From the NCBI GenBank assembly GCA_041648665.1, contig JBAZOP010000109.1, positions 1 through 8,639 of the forward strand: a DNA stretch of 8,639 bases, in the 5' to 3' direction. This document shows positions 1 through 5,828 of this stretch, piece after piece. How positions within the stretch are numbered: the stretch's first letter is position 1; every line of letters begins with the position of its first letter. The position numbers and the translations under genes were made by a program. The notes under the pieces were generated by a model. The model did not search any database and had not been told where the DNA came from. It saw only the letters and a program-made list of their open reading frames with translations. This DNA comes from a bacterium. GTDB taxonomy: Bacteria; UBA10199; 2-02-FULL-44-16; JAAZCA01.

Positions 1-779
1 TCAGTGCCCACGGTGACGATAAGTGCGTCGGTCGCCGGATCGTAACAATTTTCCTGCCCCGTATATCCTTCAGGGCATATGTTCCAGTCTCCTATTTCCA
101 CCAATTTCACCTTGAGCGGTTCCAAGCACGGGTCCTCCTCCTCTTCCTCCTCTTCTTCGCCTGCAACCACGAGGGTGTAGGAGTATTCGGCGAAGTTCAA
201 ATTGTTAGTAAATTGCTCAGCCCTGAGCGTAATAGGATAGCTCCCCGCCACAGTCGGGTTGCCCTCCATCGTCACGTTCTGACTGTAACTGCCGCTGACG
301 GAATAGGACATGCCCGAGGGCAGGCCGGTCACGCTCCACGAAAAGTACATATCAGCCATGCCGGAGGCCAAGGCAGTGAATTGCTCCCAATAAGGCTCTT
401 CAATGACCGCGGTTGTGTCCAGGGAGCCCGCAACTATGATCGATATGTCGCCGATGGATAGGGGGATCTCTTCACGCCCGCCTATCGGCTTGATGGGGCC
501 GACTATTCTCATCGGAGGAATTCTGCTGGAGACAGAACCCTCTTCTTCCTCTTCCTTGGAGATCTCCGCCTTCTCCTCCGCATCCCTGTCCTCGGCATCG
601 ATATCGGCTTCATCCTCGACATCGGCATCCTCCTCTGAGCCCAGACTGGAGGACTGTATCTCCATCTGCATCTTCTTCAAACCGACCTCATCCTGCGAAG
701 GCGAGTAAATACAGCCTGAGGCTGCGATTGAGAGGGCAAAAATGGAGATGATGGCGACGAGGAATCGATTGAAATTCAT
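1..779 (-). CDS. Acidic lipoprotein with Ig/cadherin-like domain, 3' end outside window
   Basis: A partial gene; 259 residues are visible and the frame is still open at position 1. The N-terminus MNFNRFLVAIISIFALSIAASGC is a lipoprotein signal peptide with the modified cysteine at 23. Residues 24-48 are a short linker. Residues 49-80 are very acidic (Asp/Glu/Ala repeats). Residues about 115-206 look like an Ig-like beta-sandwich of the 'putative Ig' type, with TGLPSGMSYSVSG and NPTVAGSYPITLRAE as the characteristic blocks. Then come eight Glu in a row (208-215) and a segment with cysteines at 218, 234 and 245 (DPCLEP, WNICPEGYTG, ENCYDP), where a further domain seems to begin. Base composition is visibly less GC-rich than the operon upstream. 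It has its own promoter and ribosome-binding site, so it is transcribed separately. The cell-surface or periplasmic role is unknown. Confidence 0.88.
   Translation of the reverse strand, partial: MNFNRFLVAIISIFALSIAASGCIYSPSQDEVGLKKMQMEIQSSSLGSEEDADVEDEADIDAEDRDAEEKAEISKEEEEEGSVSSRIPPMRIVGPIKPIGGREEIPLSIGDISIIVAGSLDTTAVIEEPYWEQFTALASGMADMYFSWSVTGLPSGMSYSVSGSYSQNVTMEGNPTVAGSYPITLRAEQFTNNLNFAEYSYTLVVAGEEEEEEEEDPCLEPLKVKLVEIGDWNICPEGYTGQENCYDPATDALIVTVGT
135..158 (-). repeat. Run of eight Glu codons (GAA/GAG) in the lipoprotein gene
   Basis: A trinucleotide-like run encoding Glu 208-215, separating the Ig-like domain from the following cysteine-containing part. Mixed GAA/GAG use makes slippage less likely than in a pure repeat. 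Confidence 0.75.
540..635 (-). repeat. Low-complexity acidic coding segment (Asp/Glu/Ala-rich)
   Basis: Encodes residues 49-80 of the lipoprotein. GAT, GAG, GAC and GCC codons recur in an imperfect pattern (EEDADVEDEADIDAED and so on), probably a flexible, charged spacer lifting the domain off the membrane. Confidence 0.7.
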
Positions 780-784
780 AAAAG

Positions 785-790
785 TCCTCC
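785..790 (-). promoter_or_regulatory. Ribosome-binding site GGAGGA of the lipoprotein gene
   Basis: GGAGGA on the minus strand (790-785) lies five bases before the ATG at 779. It fixes the start of the lipoprotein gene, and the encoded signal peptide and lipobox agree. Confidence 0.8.
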
Positions 791-797
791 AAGCAAC

Positions 798-803
798 ATT
801 ATA
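798..803 (-). promoter_or_regulatory. Perfect TATAAT -10 box overlapping the sigma-54 -12 region
   Basis: The minus strand reads TATAAT at 803-798. I see no good -35 hexamer at 16-18 bp (the corresponding bases read about GGGTTT/TGGGTT). It could be a sigma-70 promoter needing an activator, or simply AT-rich sequence downstream of the -24/-12 element. Confidence 0.35.
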
Positions 804-820
804 TGCAATTTTACAGCCAA
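803..820 (-). promoter_or_regulatory. Putative sigma-54 (-24/-12) promoter for the lipoprotein gene
   Basis: The minus strand reads TTGGCTGTAAAATTGCAT. GG (818-817) and GC (806-805) are separated by exactly 10 bases, the spacing required for RpoN promoters, and the flanks TTGGC and TTGCA fit the consensus. Transcription would start near 793, just ahead of the GGAGGA ribosome-binding site, giving a very short leader. Single sites of this length can arise by chance, but it stands in an intergenic region in the right orientation at the right distance from a gene. Confidence 0.55.
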
Positions 821-902
821 AACCCACTTTGGAAGTTAAGCAATACACTAATAATTTCAATTGGTTAGATTGGGCATTTTAGACGGGTATTCGTGGAAGA
901 TG

Positions 903-931
903 AAAAATTGGGGTTTTTAGGCCCCTTTTTT
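903..931 (-). terminator. Putative intrinsic terminator of the tad operon, possibly bidirectional
   Basis: Read on the minus strand, GGGG (925-922) pairs with CCCC (913-910) across an 8-base loop, followed by AATTTTT. Read on the plus strand the same stem is followed directly by a run of six T (926-931), so it could act in either direction. The stem is only four G-C pairs, possibly lengthened by A-T pairs beyond two mismatches. It begins about 30 bp after the stop of the last operon gene, which fits an operon end. Confidence 0.55.
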
Positions 932-954
932 GGGGGGCGCTGCACCGCTTTCCC

Positions 955-1611
955 TCATTTGCCGGATGTTGCGATGAAGGCACGGAGCCTCTCCCGCATC
1001 TGCCCTATCTCCGGCGACGCCGGCGCCCCGGCGAGGAGCCGCTCCAAGTGCGCCGCCACCATCTCGGCCGACTGACCTTGCGCGAGCATCGCCTTTGCCT
1101 GCCCCAGATAGTCGATGGCCGCAGCACCCAAACCCTGCCCCACCTTCATCCCGAACGCCATCCGCCTGCACTCCAGAAAAACTTGGGGAAATGCTTCGGG
1201 GGTCGCAGCGCACAGTATCCCGACATATCGTCTCTCGCCGGGCACAGCTATGATCGCGCCCTTCTGCATTGGGTCCATTGTCGAATCGAACGGCAGCGCG
1301 ACAATGTCCTCGGCGCCATGCGCGATGCGAAACAGGGCGCCTTGTTTTGCCTTTATCCCTTCAAATTCGAGCCTCGCCTGCATCGCGCGGCCGAGTCCTT
1401 TTTTGTCGCCGGACATAAGCCGGAATATCATCATGGACGCCTTGTCCGCTCGCCGCCATTCGTACAGGTGATCGCGGGTCGCACTCACCTCCTTCCATGC
1501 CACTGCCGGCGCATCGAACTCGATACCGTCGTTTAGGTTTGCCCCGGCCGCGCCGACATGGACGACGAGGCCCGCGATGAGCGAGGCTATGAATATCTTG
1601 GTCAATTGCAT
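955..1611 (-). CDS. Secreted protein with C-terminal TPR-like helices, unknown function
   Basis: A 218-residue protein, last gene of the operon. It has a clear signal peptide (MQLTKIFIASLIAGLVVHVGAAGA, cleavage near residue 21-24). Residues about 28-155 look like an alpha/beta domain: IEFDAPAVAWKEV, MMIFRL, EDIVALPFDS, then GAIIAVPGERRYVGILCAATPEAFPQVFLECRRMAFGM. The last block vaguely recalls the C-terminal part of DcrB/PsbP-like domains, where a strand pair is followed by a helix. That resemblance is weak. Two cysteines (C134, C148) could pair. Residues 165-215 form helices in a TPR-like pattern (AIDYLGQAKAMLAQGQSAEM, HLERLLAGAP, EIGQMRERLRAFI). The ATG at 1611 overlaps the previous stop by 10 bp; a GTG-rich AGGGTGCAAGG lies just upstream. 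It is probably periplasmic, with unknown role. Confidence 0.85.
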   Translation of the reverse strand: MQLTKIFIASLIAGLVVHVGAAGANLNDGIEFDAPAVAWKEVSATRDHLYEWRRADKASMMIFRLMSGDKKGLGRAMQARLEFEGIKAKQGALFRIAHGAEDIVALPFDSTMDPMQKGAIIAVPGERRYVGILCAATPEAFPQVFLECRRMAFGMKVGQGLGAAAIDYLGQAKAMLAQGQSAEMVAAHLERLLAGAPASPEIGQMRERLRAFIATSGK

Positions 1612-2765
1612 CCTTGCACCCTCAGGGAAAGACCGTTGTCTTCAAGAAACACCCGGATTTCATCGTACATCTTCACGGCCCTCACGCATCCTGACACTCG
1701 CTCCATCTCCCGCGCCCCGGCGATCCATCGACCCAGCGCAGCGTCGAGTTTTCTCCGGGCCAGATTTCTTGTCGCCAGGAGCTGCTTGTTCCCGGGATCG
1801 GCAAGGAGCGCTCCCTCCATCTCAGTGCAAACATTCCTCAAAACGAGCGCGGCCTCCGGCGCATCCATCTCTTCGCTGGAATCGATGAGCGCCTTTGCAC
1901 CGGCAATAGACCGGGAAGATTTTTTCTCAATTTCATCCGACGCCTCGGCCGCTGCGCGCGCCAGGTCCTGCGCAAAGGAGGTCGACGCATTCGACTCATC
2001 CAGCATCTTCGATGCCTCGGCAAAGAGCATGCCCGCCGCAGCGACATCGCCCGCCTTCATCGAACCAAGACCCTCTGCGTACAGCTCCTTTGCCTTCTCG
2101 ATGATCATCCTTGTCCGTTCGTCCTCCTCTGCCCCGGACACAGGCGCCTTTGCGCGCTCGATCTCATTTAAGATCAGCCTCGCCTCCGCTCCACCCCTCC
2201 CGCGCTCGGCCAGATCCATCAGCGCAAGCCTGGCCTGCTCCAGGTTGCCCTGCCTGATCTCCGCGCGCGCCTCGTCCAGGAGGGTCTCCGCCTCATCCGA
2301 CGGTTCAGCCTCGACAGAAGCCGAGCGCTGAGGATCGAGCACGGCCTTCAAAGATTTTGTCCCGCGATTATCTGCAGAGGCCATGAAGATGAGAGAGGTC
2401 AAGAGCAGCGCCGCCGATATTGCCGCAACGCCGATGGCCTTCTTACTGCTCTTCAGGATATTGACCGTAAAGGCGGTTTTGCCCAGACAAATGCCGTCGC
2501 CATCGTTTACAAACGGAGGTCTCGCAAGGATCGCTGACGCGTCCGCCCTCATCGGAATGACCACGAGCTTCCTGCCGCGTCTCACGAACGCGGCATACAG
2601 AAGAGAGCCCTGCTTCGGCTCCGAGACGATCCTGAGACGCGGCCCGCCCTCCTCCTTCTCGTGAAAGTTGGATTCCAAAAACAGCGCCCCGTTGTCCCTG
2701 AAATCCCCTTCGATTCGTGCGTAGCTTCCTGATCCGCATCGCGTCAGTCTGAGCAGGGTCGCCAC
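1602..2765 (-). CDS. FHA-like / transmembrane / TPR-like repeat protein (GTG start), unknown function
   Basis: A 387-residue protein if started at GTG 2765, which has a perfect AGGAGG four bases upstream (2775-2770). The frame stays open to 3023, but that upstream part overlaps the preceding gene and reads as Arg/Gly-rich shadow. Residues 1-103 are strand-rich and end PPFVNDGDGICLGKTAFTVNI (83-103), which resembles the last strands of an FHA domain ('..L.DGD.I.LG.T.F.V'). The phosphothreonine-binding Gly-Arg and Ser-x-x-His motifs are not visible. A basic KSSKK precedes the membrane segment at about 109-129, so the FHA-like part would be cytoplasmic. Residues 155-387 are helical with TPR-like pairs at about 160-190, 223-257 and 335-372, and would be periplasmic. 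This topology is reminiscent of ring or scaffold proteins of secretion systems. The family is not recognised; the FHA and TPR calls are inference. Confidence 0.85.
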   Translation of the reverse strand: MATLLRLTRCGSGSYARIEGDFRDNGALFLESNFHEKEEGGPRLRIVSEPKQGSLLYAAFVRRGRKLVVIPMRADASAILARPPFVNDGDGICLGKTAFTVNILKSSKKAIGVAAISAALLLTSLIFMASADNRGTKSLKAVLDPQRSASVEAEPSDEAETLLDEARAEIRQGNLEQARLALMDLAERGRGGAEARLILNEIERAKAPVSGAEEDERTRMIIEKAKELYAEGLGSMKAGDVAAAGMLFAEASKMLDESNASTSFAQDLARAAAEASDEIEKKSSRSIAGAKALIDSSEEMDAPEAALVLRNVCTEMEGALLADPGNKQLLATRNLARRKLDAALGRWIAGAREMERVSGCVRAVKMYDEIRVFLEDNGLSLRVQGCN

Positions 2766-3208
2766 AGGCCCTCCTGAAATATCTTCAACTGCTCCGCTCG
2801 TTGCGCCATGAGCTCGCTGGAAAGCAAATCGCCCGCATCCTTCGCGTCGCGGGATAAGGCCGTAACCTCTTGAGAGCCCTCTTTGAGATCCGCCTCGAGG
2901 TCCGCTATAAATTTCTCCACCCTCTCGCTGCAGCCGTCGAGAAACGCCGCCGCCAATGCCGCATCGCCGGCCTTTGCGATCTCGCCGGCCCTGAATCTCA
3001 GCCTTGCCTGTCTGAGCATCCATGCAGCGAGCCGCTCGTCGGCTGAAGCGCGTGCAGCGATCTCTGCGACGACGACCGGCTCAGGATCAGACCCGGGGAT
3101 CGAACACCAGGCAGCGGCAAGGGTGAAGATGACGGCCGCGCAGCACACGGCCGCCGACCTGTTTCGCGATCTTAAGAACCGCGGGATAATTTTGGCGACG
3201 TCAATCAT
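2744..3208 (-). CDS. Single-pass membrane protein with helical, TPR-like domain, unknown function
   Basis: A 154-residue protein that I do not recognise. The N-terminus is basic (KIIPRFLRSRNR, 6-17), followed by one membrane segment at about 18-36. The charge pattern predicts the N-terminus in the cytoplasm and the rest in the periplasm. Residues 45-145 are Ala/Glu/Lys/Arg-rich and nearly all helical, with a TPR-like pair (LRQARLRFRAGEIAKAGDAA, 65-84) and possible coiled coil afterwards (VEKFIADLEADLKE, 97-110). The start at 3208 overlaps the previous gene's end by 8 bp. The 3' end overlaps the next gene's GTG start by 22 bp. The helical motif resembles part of the following protein, so the two may be related or may interact. 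No function can be read from the sequence. Confidence 0.8.
   Translation of the reverse strand: MIDVAKIIPRFLRSRNRSAAVCCAAVIFTLAAAWCSIPGSDPEPVVVAEIAARASADERLAAWMLRQARLRFRAGEIAKAGDAALAAAFLDGCSERVEKFIADLEADLKEGSQEVTALSRDAKDAGDLLSSELMAQRAEQLKIFQEGLWRPCSD
2770..2775 (-). promoter_or_regulatory. Ribosome-binding site AGGAGG deciding the GTG start at 2765
   Basis: AGGAGG on the minus strand, four bases before GTG 2765 and inside the 3' end of the preceding gene. It is the strongest Shine-Dalgarno match in the operon and the main reason for choosing this non-ATG start. Confidence 0.8.
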
Positions 3209-3638
3209 GTTTTATCACCGCCACTGTCCAGCCGTTGCCCATCATCGCAGCCTTCGCATGAGCGCTCGCGCCGCCCCAGGGGATATCCCTCTGCACAGCG
3301 ACATCCCGCCTCGACGCCAGAACGATCTCCAACAGCGGCGGCGCGGCATCCTCAGGCACCGCGTCGATTACGTGAGCGCCTAGCGGAACGCGCAGCGCGG
3401 AAGAGGCGCTGCGTCCGATCGCCACCACCTTGAGAGAGTCGTCCACGCAGATTGCGGAACACGATTCCATCGCCTCCATGCACGAGAGCCAATCCTCGGG
3501 CATGAGCTCTTTTGCGGATTCGTCTGCGCATGCGCCCGACGCCTCGCCCCCTCGCTGCGTACGGCCGCGGGAGCGCCATGCGCATGCGCAGCCGCAGGCG
3601 ATGATCGCAAAGGCCAGGATGTGGGCGAAGTTCGGCAT
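3201..3638 (-). CDS. Small membrane-anchored protein with PAS-like C-terminal region
   Basis: A 145-residue protein of no family I can name. Residues 5-21 form a hydrophobic segment with several cysteines (FAIIACGCACAW), followed by the basic RSRGRTQR. The positive charges after the segment suggest the C-terminal part stays in the cytoplasm. An IIAC sequence ending at C16 could also be read as a lipobox, but there are no N-terminal Lys or Arg residues. Residues about 51-145 run CSAICVDDSLKVVAIGRSAS, then a helix-rich part (IDAVPEDAAPPLLEIVLASRR), then strands ending WTVAVIKHD. That order of strand pair, short helices and three strands resembles a PAS sensor fold. No heme or flavin-binding residue can be recognised. 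The gene begins one base after the tadC stop. Its role is unknown; a sensor or scaffold for the pilus base is inference. Confidence 0.8.
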   Translation of the reverse strand: MPNFAHILAFAIIACGCACAWRSRGRTQRGGEASGACADESAKELMPEDWLSCMEAMESCSAICVDDSLKVVAIGRSASSALRVPLGAHVIDAVPEDAAPPLLEIVLASRRDVAVQRDIPWGGASAHAKAAMMGNGWTVAVIKHD

Positions 3639-3639
3639 G

Positions 3640-4515
3640 TCAGAATAGCGCCTCCACCCCGCCTGTTGCTATCCGCACGAAGAGCGGTCCGAACACCACT
3701 ATCAAAGTGGCGGGCATGATGAACACGATGAGAGGCAGGAGAAGCTTCTGGGCCGCTACGGCGCCCCTCTTTTCGGCGCGCGCGAACCTCTCGTCGCGCA
3801 CCCTCTCGGACGTGGACCTCAGCAACTGCGCCACGCCAGAGCCGAGCCTCTCCGACTGCGCAAGCAGCGCCGCGAATGCGGAAACAGAAGGGATATCCAT
3901 GGACGAGGCCATGGAGCAGAGCGCGTCCTTCCTGCGAACGCCCACCCTTATCGCGGCGTCAACTTTCTTAAGCTCGCAGGCTGCAACTCCCCTGGATTTC
4001 GCTGCGACCCTGGCTATGGCCTGGCCGAGATCGAGACCCGCCTCCACGCAGAGGGTGAGCATGTCCAGGGCGAAGGGCAGCTCCCTTTCGAACGCCTCTC
4101 TCCTGGAGCGCATCCTCGATCTCAGCCACAGCTCAGTGAGGAAAAATCCTGCCGCCGCAGCCGCAACAACGGCAAACGCGCTGTGCGAAACAGAGAGAAA
4201 ATACGCGGCTAACGCTAGCAGCAGGGATATGACGATCCTCGCCAATGAGAAACCGGCTGCCCTCGACTCTCCGATGCCTGCGGCGGCGAGCCTGCGGACG
4301 AGGCGTTCCGATGAAAGCCGCCCGCAAAGGCCGGGAAATCTCTCGGCGGCAAAGCGCCCCAGGAGATCCGAGATCTCCTCGATAGGAGATCCCTTGCGGC
4401 GCTCGACGAGTCCTGCGCGCCCCAGGAGCGCATTGCTGCGGACAGACCCAGCGACAGCGAGCGAAAGCGCCCCCGCCGAGACAAAAAACATGACGATGCA
4501 AAAAACCACATCCAT
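3640..4515 (-). CDS. tadC: Tad pilus inner-membrane platform protein TadC (CpaH-like)
   Basis: A 291-residue type II secretion F-family protein, the second platform protein, expected to pair with TadB beneath the secretin. Membrane segments are predicted at about 3-23, 93-110, 112-130 and 258-280. The F domain spans about 144-275 with the strongly typical ELPFALDMLTLCVEAGLDLGQA (145-166), the LLAQSERLGSGVAQLLR block (217-233) and RAEKRGAVAAQKLLLPLIVFIMPA (246-269). Length and segment order are usual for TadC. The start at 4515 leaves a 15-bp gap after the preceding gene and has GGAGG at 4529-4525 (nine bases upstream) plus a nearer GGAG. The stop lies one base before the next gene. No key residues appear missing. 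Confidence 0.93.
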   Translation of the reverse strand: MDVVFCIVMFFVSAGALSLAVAGSVRSNALLGRAGLVERRKGSPIEEISDLLGRFAAERFPGLCGRLSSERLVRRLAAAGIGESRAAGFSLARIVISLLLALAAYFLSVSHSAFAVVAAAAAGFFLTELWLRSRMRSRREAFERELPFALDMLTLCVEAGLDLGQAIARVAAKSRGVAACELKKVDAAIRVGVRRKDALCSMASSMDIPSVSAFAALLAQSERLGSGVAQLLRSTSERVRDERFARAEKRGAVAAQKLLLPLIVFIMPATLIVVFGPLFVRIATGGVEALF

Positions 4516-4530
4516 CGCTCCGACCCTCCG

Positions 4531-5136
4531 TCAAGGCATCGCCGCCCACGCCGCATCGATACGAGAGAGGATCGCCTCATCCTTCGACTTCATCTCCCAC
4601 AGGGCGGGCGCGACTCGCCTCTCGATCTCGTAGTAAAGAGTGCGGGGAAGCGATTCGCCCGGGCACATCAAGGCGCGCCCTTTGCCTTCGAGCGAAACCC
4701 TGCGGGAGACGCCCGGGAAATCTTCCTCCTCGTCCGACCCGCCATGGATCGAGAGGGAAAAGACGCGGCATCGCGTTTGTCCCACAGCCGATTCCCCTTC
4801 AACACGAAGGCTCATTATCGAAGCTGCGGGAGGCGCCGACTCGCCTGTCACGGTGAAGATCGCGTCAGCCGCCCCTCCATCGATCCCTTTGAACGGCCAG
4901 GGCATGCGCTCCGCAAAAACAGACCATGGGATTTCCTGCGAAGTCTCGCCCGCCATAAGCCCCGGCCCGATCCTCTTCATTCCAGACGATTCAGTTTCTC
5001 GGCCCAGATCTTTCGACACGGCGAAGTATTGATACGCGCCGGCAGGATGCGCCGCAGCTGAGGGTGAAGATGGGGATATCGCATACAAGAGCAGTGCGAT
5101 GATCGCAGCAAGCGTTGTTGTGAAATGAAATCTCAT
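4531..5136 (-). CDS. Secreted protein of unknown function between tadB and tadC
   Basis: I do not recognise the family. The 201-residue product has a signal peptide: MRFHF followed by a hydrophobic stretch at about 7-20 and a likely cleavage after SPSAAA (near residue 29). The mature part is about 170 residues, has two cysteines (C123, C158) that could form a disulphide, and an acidic SDEEEDF turn (134-140). It ends in a helical stretch (LYYEIERRVAPALWEMKSKDEA, within 167-188). It reads as an alternating strand-rich domain with a C-terminal helix. Start at 5136 is supported by an ATGA overlap with the tadB stop and by the signal peptide. A longer upstream frame exists but overlaps tadB and lacks a signal peptide. 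The position inside the core tadB-tadC pair suggests a periplasmic accessory of the pilus machine. The function is unknown. Confidence 0.85.
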   Translation of the reverse strand: MRFHFTTTLAAIIALLLYAISPSSPSAAAHPAGAYQYFAVSKDLGRETESSGMKRIGPGLMAGETSQEIPWSVFAERMPWPFKGIDGGAADAIFTVTGESAPPAASIMSLRVEGESAVGQTRCRVFSLSIHGGSDEEEDFPGVSRRVSLEGKGRALMCPGESLPRTLYYEIERRVAPALWEMKSKDEAILSRIDAAWAAMP

Positions 5137-5828
5137 ATTCTTATCACCACTATCCTCCGGAGCCAGACCGCCCCTGCAGCCTCCATGATCAAGGCCATGG
5201 CGATGAGGCACATCCCCAGCCTCGTGGAATAAAGCGGCTCTATAAAGTCGGGCGCTAAAACGCAGAGGGCGGCGCCAAGCAACCAGGGCAGCATGAGCAA
5301 AGTGACCGCCTGAGCTACTCCCTGCGATGTCAGCGCGCTCACCTTATCCGCAACGCGCCTCCTCTGCGCTATGGTCGCCGCCAGCGATGAAAATGTCTCG
5401 ATCAGGTTCCCGCCCGTGCGCCTCAGCACATCCACGGATTGCACCAACAACTCCATGTCCTCGGTAGGGACCGACTCGGCGAGCGTGGCGAATGCGGAGT
5501 CGAAATCCCTTCCCATCCTGAGCTGCCTCAACACGCGGCCGAATTCTTCTGAAAGCGGAGGAGGGAGCAGCTCTGCGGCAAGCTCCACCGTCTGCGGCAG
5601 GGCAAGCCCGGCCTTCAGCGCGTTGCACATCAGCGCAAGCGCGTCTGAAAGCTGCCTGTCGGCTTGAATCGATCTTCTCGACCTCAGTGCGCAACGGATC
5701 CGCGCCGCGACAGGCAAAATAATGGACTCCGGCAAATGCCGTCGCCATCCATTTGAAAGAAAGAGGCTGGCCGCAACAGCCGACAGGGCGGCAAGAAACA
5801 CGACCGTCAAAAAAATGACATACGTCAT
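5133..5828 (-). CDS. tadB: Tad pilus inner-membrane platform protein TadB (CpaG-like), short form
   Basis: A 231-residue member of the type II secretion F (GspF/TadB) family. It would form the inner-membrane platform on which TadA acts. Visible: a first membrane segment at 3-24, the cytoplasmic helical F domain at about 60-160 with DALALMCNALKAGLALPQTV and DMELLVQSVDVLRRTGGNL (both typical of TadB/TadC), and two C-terminal membrane segments at about 172-192 and 205-226. Start chosen at 5828 because it forms an ATGA overlap with the tadA stop and has GGGGGA three bases upstream. The frame stays open further upstream, but that is antisense-free overlap with tadA and does not look like protein of this family. 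TadB proteins are usually around 300 residues or more; this one lacks most of the N-terminal region before the F domain. Confidence 0.9.
   Translation of the reverse strand: MTYVIFLTVVFLAALSAVAASLFLSNGWRRHLPESIILPVAARIRCALRSRRSIQADRQLSDALALMCNALKAGLALPQTVELAAELLPPPLSEEFGRVLRQLRMGRDFDSAFATLAESVPTEDMELLVQSVDVLRRTGGNLIETFSSLAATIAQRRRVADKVSALTSQGVAQAVTLLMLPWLLGAALCVLAPDFIEPLYSTRLGMCLIAMALIMEAAGAVWLRRIVVIRI

Noticed and set aside
213..708. Two plus-strand open frames (213-461 and 403-708)
   Set aside because: They lie antisense to the lipoprotein gene, which has a lipobox, ribosome-binding site and promoter; the Ser run in the second is simply the complement of the acidic codons.
841..902. AT-rich stretch upstream of the lipoprotein promoter as an enhancer-binding site
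   Set aside because: I looked for inverted repeats that could bind a sigma-54 activator and found only short, imperfect similarities around ATTGG; not enough to call.
1558..2331. Plus-strand open frame (257 codons) opposite the FHA-like gene
   Set aside because: Antisense shadow; Ser/Ala-rich and without a recognisable domain or upstream signal.
2766..3023. Upstream extension of the FHA-like gene to an ATG at 3023
   Set aside because: It overlaps the 154-residue gene and reads as Arg/Gly-rich shadow; GTG 2765 has a perfect AGGAGG.
3707..4633. Long plus-strand open frame (308 codons) opposite tadC
   Set aside because: It lies antisense to a clear TadC gene; the translation is Ser/Ala/Arg-rich without domains, as expected from the mirror frame of GC-rich coding DNA.
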